Assembly: GCA_963843365.1 (NCBI GenBank) | Contig: CAWJKG010000001.1 | Span: forward strand, 1 to 64,000 | Origin: Bog-473 sp963843365 | GTDB lineage: Bacteria; Actinomycetota; Acidimicrobiia; Acidimicrobiales; RAAP-2 | DNA length: 64,000 nucleotides | Direction: 5' to 3' | Shown here: positions 18,701 through 26,095 of the stretch, in pieces | How the letters are laid out: each line of letters begins with the position of its first letter | Position numbering within the stretch: the stretch's first letter is position 1 | Made by a program: the position numbers and the translations under genes | The notes under the pieces: generated by a model | What the model saw: only the letters and a program-made list of their open reading frames with translations | The model's database searches: none | What the model was told of the DNA's origin: nothing

Positions 18701-19752
18701 GGCAGCCAGCGCAGCATGTCGGCCAACTCGGCGTCGACCACCAGCGCGGCAAGGGCGACGTCTCGTGGGCTGTGGAGAATGGTCAGCTGCGCCACCGTCC
18801 ACCGCAGCACGGAATCGGCAACGGCAGGCGCCCCGACGACGGAGATCACCCCGTGGTCGGCGACGCCGACAACGACTGGAACCGGAGAAGCGGTAGCGGC
18901 TGCTTCGACCCGGGCCAGGTCTTCCGTGGTGGTGTCCGCGCTCTCCGGTTCGACCGAGATCGGTGCCGCGACGGCGCCCGTTCCGACCCGCAAGCGGAGG
19001 TAGTCCACGTCACCCGGTCGACGCTCCCAGATGCGGGTGCTGAGTTGCTCGACCAGCCCCGCGGCCGTGAATGGATCAGGGTGGGTATGCCGCATCCACC
19101 GGGCCCACTCGTCCGCGAGCGCGGAGGTGTCGGCGGTGACCTTTTCGACATTGACGACATAGTCGGCGCCGCGTCGGGTCATGTCGTCCCGGCGGGAGCG
19201 GCGGTCCTCAATGATGTTCCAGAAGATCATGATTGGCGAGAAGATCGCGAAGAGGCAGATCTGCGGACGGCGGGTCACCACGGCCAAGAGCACGCCCAGC
19301 ACAAGCGGAGTGAGGATCGCGCCTACCGGAAACTTGCGTCGGGTCGGCTTGAGCGGCGGAGCCGGGACGGAGCATGTGCGTGGCTCTTCGTCCCCGAGAG
19401 ATCGAGGGGGACGGTGCACCTGCACGCGTCCGGAGCTGTCGATGGCCGGCGGCGGCGTTGACCATCGACCCAGATGCGGGGCGGCGGCGGCACTCGATCG
19501 TCCGACTTGGAGTCGCAGGTGCTCGCCCCGCAGGAGCTGCGCCGAGTTGAATGCGACCTCCCGCTCAAGGTCGGCGCCTGTGAGCGCCGACCTGGCGTGG
19601 ATCACCCCTTGGGCCGAGCCGATTCCCAGATGGCCACCAAGCCGGTCCAGCACTTCTCCAACGGTCGCGTCGGACGGCGCGTCGAGCTCGACGTGCCGAA
19701 AGGGTCCGCCGGAGCGCCGGATCGCCAGCTCCAAATGCACGCGCTCGGTCAT
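15721..19752 (-). CDS. EccC/EssC-like FtsK/SpoIIIE ATPase of a type VII-like secretion system
   Basis: The motor protein, 1343 residues. It has an N-terminal ubiquitin-/FHA-like beta domain (about 1-90) and a hydrophobic pair of membrane helices near 140-178 (VGAILTPLVLGVLLAVV, ICLFAIFSPIMIFW). Three tandem ATPase domains follow: D1 with an intact Walker A (VGGTTGSGKSELLQ, about 566) and Walker B (LLIVVDEFDAL, about 666), D2 with GSSRSGKSAALLS (about 889) and a weak Walker B ending in LLDSYGG, and D3 with a degenerate P-loop GPPRSGRSTALHT (about 1171). This layout is that of EccC in Actinobacteria and EssC in Firmicutes, which bind WXG100 signal helices with D2/D3. No EccB, EccD or EccE is encoded nearby. 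It starts 22 bases after the VWA gene stop, in one operon. Confidence 0.92.
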   Translation of the reverse strand: MTERVHLELAIRRSGGPFRHVELDAPSDATVGEVLDRLGGHLGIGSAQGVIHARSALTGADLEREVAFNSAQLLRGEHLRLQVGRSSAAAAPHLGRWSTPPPAIDSSGRVQVHRPPRSLGDEEPRTCSVPAPPLKPTRRKFPVGAILTPLVLGVLLAVVTRRPQICLFAIFSPIMIFWNIIEDRRSRRDDMTRRGADYVVNVEKVTADTSALADEWARWMRHTHPDPFTAAGLVEQLSTRIWERRPGDVDYLRLRVGTGAVAAPISVEPESADTTTEDLARVEAAATASPVPVVVGVADHGVISVVGAPAVADSVLRWTVAQLTILHSPRDVALAALVVDAELADMLRWLPHTEHGLVDSAPVVCPGRSARDLLANLAALVDARRDQAVVGGRMSVDGPDVVVLVDARSDPDPALLATLTEFGPAVRVYTMWLGADPRRVPGASGCTVAVEGHAPGTAAVTRHASREVATANLDDLDGPSLRQVCTRLAPLADASAASRTAVVPSQVTLDDLQPDLAQPSVLRHNWEHAPRNTLTAHLGRCAGEDMVLDFGPSGSHVLVGGTTGSGKSELLQTLVTSLAVQYPPDRVAFLLVDYKGGAAFKDAKDFPHTVGLVSDLDAQLTRRALVSLNAEVRRREKILEAHSARDLAELRDKGKSEDPGELLIVVDEFDALSREVPEFVEGVVDLAARGRSLGIRLVLATQRPAGVISERIRANVAVRIALRLNDASDSNDVLGTGEAATIPRNLPGRAYARVHRELMEFQCAYVGGPAAIGPRGRISVRDMDAVESIGSGAYEAPEGVEARNDRTLLSAAVRACAQVMSVGNWRTPHAPWLPPLPSTVDLAELWGSIGDSDQLVFGLADQPDRQRQRVAALDLEHQHNMLIFGSSRSGKSAALLSLAASALRRLQAPVVHLYVFDYGGQGLMVLGRAPQCAAVVTAGQLGRAARVIRKLRRTIDERRQRLISSGSPTYADLCRQLGTEAPPRILVLLDSYGGAVAALDRVDGGRLLDALHRLVADGPAVGVHFVISAERRAAVPSALTSIITARLVLRMAERDDYPLLGVDAHVLAGTNPPPGRGVVGGSVEVQVATLGASDDLQDQWQATSTLIDDVASELSGWHVQPVEDMPAHVALERLKPAARMQVGIGIGDYELAEYRVDLAADHFLVAGPPRSGRSTALHTISLGIVNSEDRPTLLLLAPRRSPLHELSVWDASTANIFELAAVEAVLGVGEARLAAGSWVVVVADDIEDLPDPISQLLESWARRGREEQVRIVAAGDNRALLRSYSGLAPELRRSKCGLLLSADLNVDGDLLGVRLRAEAESTVGAGRGFAVRGGAVELIQVAT

Positions 19753-19773
19753 CGCGCCTGACTCATCATCGTC

Positions 19774-20472
19774 TCACCACGCCAGCAGGGAATGCGACGC
19801 GGAACGCGCAGGTTCGTCGGCCAGCTGCGAGAGCTCCTTACCGTCCGGGGCCGGCTCCGAGACGAGTCGGGAGGCAACCACAGAAGTGAAGCGCACCAGG
19901 TACGCCAGATGTTCGGGATCGTTTGCCTTGAAGGGGTGCAGGGCGTCGTCCGCGATGAACTCCTGGAGCATCGCCATGTCCGCGTCCTCTCCGATGGCGA
20001 TGGCCAATCTCACGGCACGCCGTCCCCACGGTTCTGCCAACAGACCCGCAAGGGAGGCGTCGTAGTCATCGGTCGGCTGACCATCTGAGATCAAAACGAT
20101 CACTGGTGGAAACGCCCTCGGTTGCATGGGTGGCGTGCGTAGTTGCGAAACGAGCAGCTGCAGCGCCGCTCCGAGGTCCGTTTGACCGGCGGCGGGGACA
20201 TCCGACCAGTGCAGCTCTTCGACGGGAGTGGGGCGGGCGATGTGCCACCGGGCACCATTGGCAAAGACCAACGCGCGAACGAAGATCTGCACGAACGGGT
20301 TGCGCGCCGAGATCTCCCGCAGATGTGGCAAGGCCTCCCGCAGCGCGGTGTTCAGCGCCTCGATCTTCCCGCGGGCGGCCATCGATCCCGACGCATCCAA
20401 GAGAAAGAAGAGATGCAGCGGGCGCTGAGCAAGTCGCGTTCCGGGACGGGAGTTCACGGCGGCAGTGGGCAC
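19774..20472 (-). CDS. TerY-like VWA domain protein 1
   Basis: A single von Willebrand factor A domain, 232 residues. The MIDAS motif is FLLDASGSM, followed by the distal Thr (GQTDLGAALQLL) and Asp (VLISDGQPTDD) ligands. It resembles TerY proteins of tellurite-resistance-linked systems and is clearly paralogous to the VWA protein at 23345-24034 (both have RPG.xLAxRPLHxF just before the MIDAS). The GTG start at 20472 is three bases after the preceding stop. VWA proteins of this type are thought to serve as metal-dependent scaffolds. It sits directly upstream of the EccC gene in the same operon. Confidence 0.88.
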   Translation of the reverse strand: MPTAAVNSRPGTRLAQRPLHLFFLLDASGSMAARGKIEALNTALREALPHLREISARNPFVQIFVRALVFANGARWHIARPTPVEELHWSDVPAAGQTDLGAALQLLVSQLRTPPMQPRAFPPVIVLISDGQPTDDYDASLAGLLAEPWGRRAVRLAIAIGEDADMAMLQEFIADDALHPFKANDPEHLAYLVRFTSVVASRLVSEPAPDGKELSQLADEPARSASHSLLAW

Positions 20473-20475
20473 TGA

Positions 20476-21301
20476 TCAGTCGGGATTGAGAACTGCGTCA
20501 CCGGAAACTGGGTCGTAACCGGCTATCGAGTCCGACGAATCGGTAGTCCCAGAGGAATCGGTAAACGTCAGACCGCCGTCGCTGTCGGCACCAACCGTGA
20601 TCCCTGGCTGCGCCACGTCTTGCATTCCCATCGAGCCGATTGTCGCTTGGGTGCCCCCGTAAATGTCGATCACCGACATGTTGCCGTTCGCACCGGCTGG
20701 GATTGCCCCAACGGCATCGCCATCGGTCGAGAGGTTGATCGCCGGCCCACTGGGAACGGTGACCTCTTGGGCCGCCGGCTCCTGGACCAGGCCTGCCAAG
20801 GAGGGCGAGACGCCGCCGCCGTCGACGGTGACGTTGTCGGCCGAGGGCTCCTGGGCCAGGCCGGCCAAGGAGGGCGAGACGCCGCCGCCGATGGTGACTT
20901 CGTCACTGGCGGTCGGCTCCGTGGCCAGGCCGGCCAGCAGTGGCGAGGTGCCACCGCCGATCGTCACAACATCAGGACTGCTTCCGGCGAGAGCAGCGGA
21001 CCCTGTCGCGAGCGCAGAACCAGTCAAAGGTCCGACCGCGGAGTCGAAAGCGCTGGCGAGGGACTGATCCCCGGTGATCTCCGCCGCCACCTGAGCGAGG
21101 ACGTCTGCGCCGAGAACGAAGACCTGAGCGATGGTGGCGAGATTCTTCTGTGTCTGAACCAGCTCGACGGCGACGTTCTCCGGGGGTGGTCCTCCGACCG
21201 CCGGGAGGCCCGTTCGCGACGTCAGCGATCTGCTTTGCGAGGTTCACCATGAGTGAACTGGTCGTATTCAGCTCGTCCGGATCGATCCAGATGGTGGTCA
21301 T
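20476..21301 (-). CDS. Ala/Gly-rich repeat protein, candidate type VII substrate, one frameshift
   Basis: Not a recognised family. The N-terminal part begins MTTIWIDPDELNTTSSLMVN, then breaks near 21195 in a GC-rich run and continues in another frame (PPPENVAVELVQTQKNLATI, VFVLGADVLAQVAAEITGD). Both parts are helical and of WXG100/PE-like size. Downstream are three consecutive repeats of about 22 residues with the pattern VTIGGGVSPSLAGLAQEP, then an acidic Gly/Ser/Asp-rich end (GYDPVSGDAVLNPD). The gene lies between the WXG100-like gene and the VWA gene, with three bases before the latter. A helical head followed by a repetitive tail is typical of larger type VII substrates, so this is the best candidate for an effector or surface protein. 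That role is inference only. Confidence 0.65.
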
Positions 21302-21344
21302 TGCGACCCATCCTTTCCGTGCATTCTCGGGTTGGAGGTGTTCC

Positions 21345-21624
21345 TCACTGCGTCCCCCCTGTACTCAGCTGCCAGGCGTCGGCAAGGGCGGCGGTCTGGT
21401 TCAATTGTCCGGCCGAATCGGTGATGGCAGCGGCGCAACCCAGAAGATCGCTATTCGCCTCGTTCATCTCGCGCGCGCCACTTGTCTGCCACCGGTCCCG
21501 AAAACGTCATCGTCGACATGTGTGACCGCAGTGTGGTTGCGACCTGAGCGATCTGCTCGGCTCTGTAGAGGAGGGCGGCGGCACCCTGTCGCAGGCCGGC
21601 AGGGTCACCGTAGGGTGTGGTCAC
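21345..21624 (-). CDS. WXG100-like protein (diverged), one frameshift
   Basis: A short gene found by reading the gap between its neighbours. It starts with a GTG at 21624, two bases after the stop of WXG100 copy B: VTTPYGDPAGLRQGAAALLY, then ATTLRSHMSTMTFSGPVADK with the turn FSG in place of WxG. Inside a CGCGCGCG run near 21470 the frame slips, after which EMNEANSDLLGCAAAITDSA and a tail ending LADAWQLSTGGTQ follow to the TGA at 21345. The corrected length is about 93 residues, and two helices around a GP turn fit the WXG100 fold. It probably forms the heterodimer partner of copy B. A dinucleotide sequencing slip explains the break best. Confidence 0.62.
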
Positions 21625-21626
21625 GC

Positions 21627-21890
21627 TCAGCCGCCCGCCTGAATGAGTGCCTCGCGCCGGCGGCTCACCTCGGTTGCCGCGTCACCGAGCGCTGTGCGCA
21701 GCCGGGACAGCGACGGCTCGAAGTCCGAGTCCCACGACTGGCGGAACCGGTCAGCAGCCGGGCCGTCCCACGACGTCGCCGACAGCTGCGAGCGGATCGT
21801 CCGCGTCAAGTCGTCGACCGCCTCCGCCTCGCGGTCGAAGACGCCGCGCAACTGCACCAGCTGGTCCAACTCTCCACCGATACGTGCCAT
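21627..21890 (-). CDS. WXG100 (ESAT-6-like) protein, copy B
   Basis: An 87-residue WXG100 protein identical to copy A, with the W-x-G turn in SWDGPAADRF. The ATG at 21890 follows AAAGGAG. The leader is longer than in copy A by about 53 bases between the operator and the start. It is the first gene of the operon WXG100 B, WXG100-like, repeat protein, VWA, EccC, FHA-protease, so it is the probable main substrate or pilot of the motor. Confidence 0.92.
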   Translation of the reverse strand: MARIGGELDQLVQLRGVFDREAEAVDDLTRTIRSQLSATSWDGPAADRFRQSWDSDFEPSLSRLRTALGDAATEVSRRREALIQAGG

Positions 21891-21910
21891 GACATTTCTC
21901 CTTTATCTCG
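21627..21910. repeat. Direct duplication of WXG100 gene, unit 2
   Basis: Second copy of the segment at 12874-13156, with the same orientation and an apparently identical coding sequence. The match stops sharply at the stop codon on one side and within the leader on the other. Confidence 0.9.
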
Positions 21911-21984
21911 TTCCTGCCTGTTGACAACTTGCCTGGTTGAGCCCCGGATCAACTGCCGCCCACTGCCAGCGGGCCCTGAAGCAG

Positions 21985-22016
21985 ATCCTCACATCCCCCA
22001 CCGAGGTTCGACTGAG
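21985..22016 (-). promoter_or_regulatory. Putative SARP-activated promoter of the EccC operon
   Basis: On the minus strand heptamers CTCAGTC (22010-22016) and CTCGGTG (21999-22005) are 11 bases apart, followed after eight bases by GAGGAT (21985-21990) as -10. The design equals the site at 13179-13210. Transcription from here would produce a leader of about 90 bases before the WXG100 copy B start and then the whole secretion operon. Confidence 0.65.
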
Positions 22017-22037
22017 GCCGCTCACCGCTCCCTCCCC

Positions 22038-23345
22038 TCAGCCCGATGCCGGGTTCTGCACGACGGGGTCCTGAGAAGGCACGTGGCTCGTTCCGCCGGG
22101 AAACACACCGGGGCCAGATGATGAATCCCCTCCTGTGGTCGGGTTGCGGGACGTCACCGAAGGGGGCGTCGCGATAGTGCTCGCCACCGTCCCCGGGGCG
22201 TTCACAGGCGGGCTCTGCTGCTCGGCGGGGGCGTGGGCCACCGGCCTGTGACCCATCAGGATCACGCCCAGGATGACGGCGAGAGCGAGGAGCAGGACCG
22301 CTATGCCTCCGATCCAGATGCGAGACGGTCGGTGGCGCGGCGCACGATCCGGCAGCGTCGCGCGTCGTGTGCTGGTTGACGGGTTCAAAACCGTGTCCTG
22401 GGATGGCGCGGGTTCTCCGGTATCTCCAGGCTCCCCAGGAATCGAATCCTCGTCCTTGGCACCTGCGTCTCGCACCCCTATCGACGACGTGGTGTTCTGA
22501 CCCCTCCGCGCCAGCACTGCGACGGTGACATCGTCGCCGCCTATCAACGCTGATTCCGAAAGCCATTCTGGAAGATGCTTGGAGAGGTCCCGAGTACCAC
22601 GAGCGTCCACGAAGCCGGAGATGTCATTGAGAACTTCGGGCCACCACTCCTCCTCCGCAAACGAGTTCCCGTACCCATCGGTGGCCAGTAAGACGATCTC
22701 CACAGACTCATTACCTCCGAGCGAAGCAAAGCGGAAATCGGCACCAGCGGTTGGCAGACACAAACTTGTCGTCTCACCACCGACCAACCGCCTGTCACCA
22801 GGGACGGGGCGAAGGCAGCGACCGTCACTGAGCCTCACGGCGAGGTCTCCGTCACCGAGCTGGGCCAACCCCACCACACCTTTGTTGACAAGCGCGACGA
22901 CCAGCGTGGCACCGTACGCAATGACCGGCTGGGGCTCGAGGTCGGTTCCCGCACGGGATCGCTCCTCAGGCGTGAACGGATGCTGACGGACGTCCGCGTG
23001 CACAGCACGCATCCACTCCTCCACCAACTCCGGCAACTGCTCGCGCAGAATGTCCTCGGGCGGTGCCAAAGGGTTTGTGATGGTCGCCGCAGTGAGTCGG
23101 TCCACAGCCAGCCGTACTGCCAATCGGGCCCCGCGGTCCGAGCGAACATATCGGCTCCCACCATGACCGTCCGCAACCGCGGCAACGCAGGCCGGGTCGG
23201 GACCGGCGATGTCGATCGAGGCAGTGGCCACCGCGTCCTGGTTCGGGCCGTCGGTGCCGTGAGCGGAACCGCGTACGGAGGCGGTTGCGACATGCCAGGG
23301 CGACATCGGCAGCGTTCTGGCCTCCGGTGCCACGTCCGCCGCCAT
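22038..23345 (-). CDS. PP2C-family phosphatase with C-terminal membrane anchor
   Basis: A 435-residue protein. Residues about 15-275 form a PP2C-like catalytic domain: GPNQDAVA, VAAVADGHGGS with the metal-binding Asp, AQLGDGDLAVRL, LLATDGYGNSF and GGDDVTVAVLA. A Pro/Ser/Thr linker, a single membrane helix (IWIGGIAVLLLALAVILGVI) and an extracellular low-complexity tail follow. The ATG at 23345 overlaps the TAA of the VWA gene, so the two are translationally coupled. Within the TerY-P triad this would be the phosphatase, reversing the action of the divergently transcribed kinase. Confidence 0.9.
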   Translation of the reverse strand: MAADVAPEARTLPMSPWHVATASVRGSAHGTDGPNQDAVATASIDIAGPDPACVAAVADGHGGSRYVRSDRGARLAVRLAVDRLTAATITNPLAPPEDILREQLPELVEEWMRAVHADVRQHPFTPEERSRAGTDLEPQPVIAYGATLVVALVNKGVVGLAQLGDGDLAVRLSDGRCLRPVPGDRRLVGGETTSLCLPTAGADFRFASLGGNESVEIVLLATDGYGNSFAEEEWWPEVLNDISGFVDARGTRDLSKHLPEWLSESALIGGDDVTVAVLARRGQNTTSSIGVRDAGAKDEDSIPGEPGDTGEPAPSQDTVLNPSTSTRRATLPDRAPRHRPSRIWIGGIAVLLLALAVILGVILMGHRPVAHAPAEQQSPPVNAPGTVASTIATPPSVTSRNPTTGGDSSSGPGVFPGGTSHVPSQDPVVQNPASG

Positions 23346-24034
23346 TACCAGACCACCTCTTGGTCCGAATCCGGGGTCCAGGCGCGGATCAGCTGCTGCG
23401 GGGCGGGAGGTGCGGCAAGAGATGAGGCTGCACGCGCAACCGCGACCGAGGCCCAGCGGAGCGCCAAGACCAACTGTTCGGGATTGGAGGCCGTCACCGG
23501 GTCCAGATTCGGATCGGCGATGAACTCGCTCAGTGTGTCGAACGCGGCGTCATGACCGATGGCCACCGCCATCCGCACCGACCGAGCGCCCCAGGGAAGG
23601 TCAAGCAGCTGTTTGAGCGCTCGCTCGAAATCGTCGGTGGGCATCCCGTCCGACACCAACACGACCGCTGGAGGTAAAGCTCGCGTCTCCATGGGCGGGA
23701 CGGTGAGAGCCGAGCAGAGCAACTCGAGCGCGGCACCCAGATCGGTGTAGCCACCGGTGGAAAGGTCGTCCCAATCGAGCTGTTCCGGACTTGTGGGCTC
23801 GGCGACGTGCCAGCTCGCACCGGTAGAAAAACGAATCGCCCGAATCATGACTTCCGCATGGGGATTGTTGGCGGAAGTATCCGCCAGGTGCGGAAGCACT
23901 TCGCGAATGGCGGTGTTCAGAGCCGCCATCTTCCCGCCACTCGCCATGGAGCCGGAGCAGTCTGCCAACACGAAGAAGTGCAGGGGACGGCGGGCCAACT
24001 GCGCGCCGGGGCGCTCACTTACGAGAGGTTCCAT
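23345..24034 (-). CDS. TerY-like VWA domain protein 2
   Basis: A VWA-fold protein of about 229 residues with MIDAS motif FVLADCSGSM, the Thr ligand in GGYTDLGAALELL and VLVSDGMPTDDF. The start is set at the ATG at 24034 because MEPLVSERPG aligns with the start of VWA protein 1; the frame is open further to 24097 through a TTG. It is coupled to the PP2C gene by a TAATG overlap and divergent from the kinase gene across 76 bases. With the PP2C and the zinc-ribbon kinase it completes a TerY-P-like triad. Confidence 0.87.
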   Translation of the reverse strand: MEPLVSERPGAQLARRPLHFFVLADCSGSMASGGKMAALNTAIREVLPHLADTSANNPHAEVMIRAIRFSTGASWHVAEPTSPEQLDWDDLSTGGYTDLGAALELLCSALTVPPMETRALPPAVVLVSDGMPTDDFERALKQLLDLPWGARSVRMAVAIGHDAAFDTLSEFIADPNLDPVTASNPEQLVLALRWASVAVARAASSLAAPPAPQQLIRAWTPDSDQEVVW

Positions 24035-24110
24035 CGCGCTGTCAGTCAACTCTTGCGCCTGCGGCATTCGGGTGGCGTCCATGCCGCACTTGGGCAATGA
24101 TCTTGATCCA

Positions 24111-25409
24111 ATGGCCTTCTCGACGCTCGAGACGAACGCTGAGTTGACGTTGGCCGGCCTCGGCGGTCAGTGGCGTGTCGGGGCAGTCTTGGGAGAGGGC
24201 GGTCAAGGATCCGTCTACGCGCTGCATCCGCTGGCCGAGGGTCGCCGGAGCCTCGCCCTCAAGTGGTATCGGCCGGAAGCGAGCCATCCGCAGCAGCGCA
24301 ATGCACTCCTGCGACTCACCGAGCAGGCTGCCCCGTCGGAGGAGTTCATCTGGCCGTTGGAGGTCATCGACGGACCGGATGGTTCCTTCGGTTACGTCAT
24401 GCCGATCCTGCCGGCTGAGTACGTACCGTTGTCGGCACTTCTCACCGGTAAGGTCGATGCATCCTTTTCGACGGTCACGCGGCTGTGCATGGGGCTTGCC
24501 GACAGCTTCCTGAAACTGCACGCACAGGGGCTGTGTTACCGCGATATCAGCCTGGGTAACGTTTTCTTCGATCTGGTCCGTGGTCGGCCGCTGATCTGCG
24601 ACAACGACAACGTCGGCGTCGACGGTCGCGACGATGCGCGCGTCATGGGAACGAGCCGATTCATGGCGCCCGAGATCGTCCGTGGCGAAGCCACCCCTTC
24701 GACCGCGACGGACCTCTATTCCTTGGCCGTCCTGATCTTCTACGTGCTGATGGTGCATCACCCACTGCAGGGCCGGCGCGAGCTGGAATTCGAGTGCTTC
24801 GACCGGGACGCCGAAACGATCCTGTTCGGCCAGCAACCGAAGTTCGTCTTTGACCCGCTGGACGACTCCAACGCACCCGACCCGATCGTTCACGCCACCG
24901 TGTTGCAATTCTGGCCGCTGTATCCGGGATACATTCGCAGCGAATTCGTTCAGGCATTCACCGCCGGCCTCACCGATCCGAAGCAGAGGGTGCGGGAGGG
25001 GGTGTGGCGTTCGAAACTGTCGCGACTGCTGGACGGAATCACCATCTGCTCCTGCGGCAAGGAGAACTTCACCGACGACGGGGCGGCAACAACTTGCTGG
25101 GCATGCGAAGCGCTCATCCCTCCGCCGGTTTGTCTCGACGTCGGCGGGCGTGTCTTGGTGCTCAATCCCGGCACCAAGCTGACCCGCCATCACTTGCGCC
25201 GTGACTATGACTACGCCTCGATACTCGGAGAGGTAGTCCCGCACCCGACACGTCCTGACGCATGGGGACTGCGCAACCTCTCCGATGCACCGTGGCGCGT
25301 CCGCCTGCCGACGGGCAGCGAGATCGAAGTCTCTCCGGAACGGAGCGTCGGGCTGGTTGCGGGCACCGAGATCGAGGTCGCTGGGACCGTCCTGACGATC
25401 CGCGGCTGA
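24111..25409 (+). CDS. Ser/Thr kinase with C-terminal zinc ribbon (TerY-P triad type)
   Basis: A soluble kinase of about 432 residues and the only plus-strand gene of the locus. The glycine loop is VLGEGGQGSVYAL, the ATP lysine lies in SLALKWYRP, the catalytic loop is CYRDISLGNVFFD, and DFG is replaced by DND (LICDNDNVG). The APE motif is FMAPEIVRG. The zinc ribbon uses Cys313 and Cys315 (CSCGKENF) with Cys329 and Cys332 (CWAC), and a beta-rich tail ends in VAGTVLTIRG. Kinases of this form accompany TerY VWA proteins and a PP2C. The start is the ATG at 24111 (MAFSTLETN); an upstream in-frame ATG at 24081 is possible. Likely targets are the FHA-containing regulator, protease and perhaps the motor. 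Confidence 0.88.
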   Translation: MAFSTLETNAELTLAGLGGQWRVGAVLGEGGQGSVYALHPLAEGRRSLALKWYRPEASHPQQRNALLRLTEQAAPSEEFIWPLEVIDGPDGSFGYVMPILPAEYVPLSALLTGKVDASFSTVTRLCMGLADSFLKLHAQGLCYRDISLGNVFFDLVRGRPLICDNDNVGVDGRDDARVMGTSRFMAPEIVRGEATPSTATDLYSLAVLIFYVLMVHHPLQGRRELEFECFDRDAETILFGQQPKFVFDPLDDSNAPDPIVHATVLQFWPLYPGYIRSEFVQAFTAGLTDPKQRVREGVWRSKLSRLLDGITICSCGKENFTDDGAATTCWACEALIPPPVCLDVGGRVLVLNPGTKLTRHHLRRDYDYASILGEVVPHPTRPDAWGLRNLSDAPWRVRLPTGSEIEVSPERSVGLVAGTEIEVAGTVLTIRG

Positions 25410-25435
25410 ATCTCCTGAGGTCTCAGCGACACTGC

Positions 25436-26095
25436 TCACCCGCGCCTCCGGAAGGCCCGACGCTTTGCACTGAGACTGGTGGAGGGCTTGGCCGGGATCC
25501 CTGCGAGATCAGCCTGCTCAGCACCGCTGGTCAGCCCCGGATCCGGTAGAGAGGTTGGGGTGTCGCCCGCCCCGGACGCCGTTGCGGCTCTCGTCACAGG
25601 AATGTCCGCGTCGACGGGAGGACTCTGGGGGCATGCCGGCGGCGGTGGGACCATCGTGATGCCGGCTGCATCCCCGTCAACCGTGGCATCAAGCCATCGT
25701 GAGAAGGTTGCCGGCGCCGTCGGGACCTTGATGGTCGCAGGCCGCTCCAAACCGAGGGCATCAGCCCAGATCAGAACGGTCCGCAATGCCGTTGACTCTG
25801 ACCAGCCCCGTGTCGAGGCCAACTGCGCGGTGACCCGCTCAACCGACTCGGCGGTGATCGGGGCGAGCCCAGCGAGAAGCGACGGCAGATTTTCCTCGGC
25901 AGCCGCGACGACTTGATGCGTAACCGCCGAGAAACGATCGCCGTCCGGTTCCAGTGCTGATTCCAGGCGAACACGGAGCAAGCCCGGGCGGGTCGCGACG
26001 CCTGCGCTGCTGCTCACGGCGGCGCGGAGGGCGTCGACGACAACCTCCTCCGAGGTCTGATGGGATGCGGCTATCACGTCGTCGTCCTGAGGCAT
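25436..26095 (-). CDS. Hypothetical protein of the type VII-like locus
   Basis: A 219-residue soluble protein of no known family. The start is the ATG at 26095, overlapping the stop of the upstream gene (TGATG). The N-terminal 115 residues are helical (VVVDALRAAV, LLRVRLESAL, TAESVERVTAQLA, ALRTVLIWADALGL) and resemble the N-terminal cytoplasmic region of its upstream neighbour, so the two share a paralogous domain. The rest is Pro/Ala/Thr-rich with a basic end (SLSAKRRAFRRRG). It converges on the kinase gene with a gap of 26 bases. The function is unknown. Confidence 0.72.
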   Translation of the reverse strand: MPQDDDVIAASHQTSEEVVVDALRAAVSSSAGVATRPGLLRVRLESALEPDGDRFSAVTHQVVAAAEENLPSLLAGLAPITAESVERVTAQLASTRGWSESTALRTVLIWADALGLERPATIKVPTAPATFSRWLDATVDGDAAGITMVPPPPACPQSPPVDADIPVTRAATASGAGDTPTSLPDPGLTSGAEQADLAGIPAKPSTSLSAKRRAFRRRG

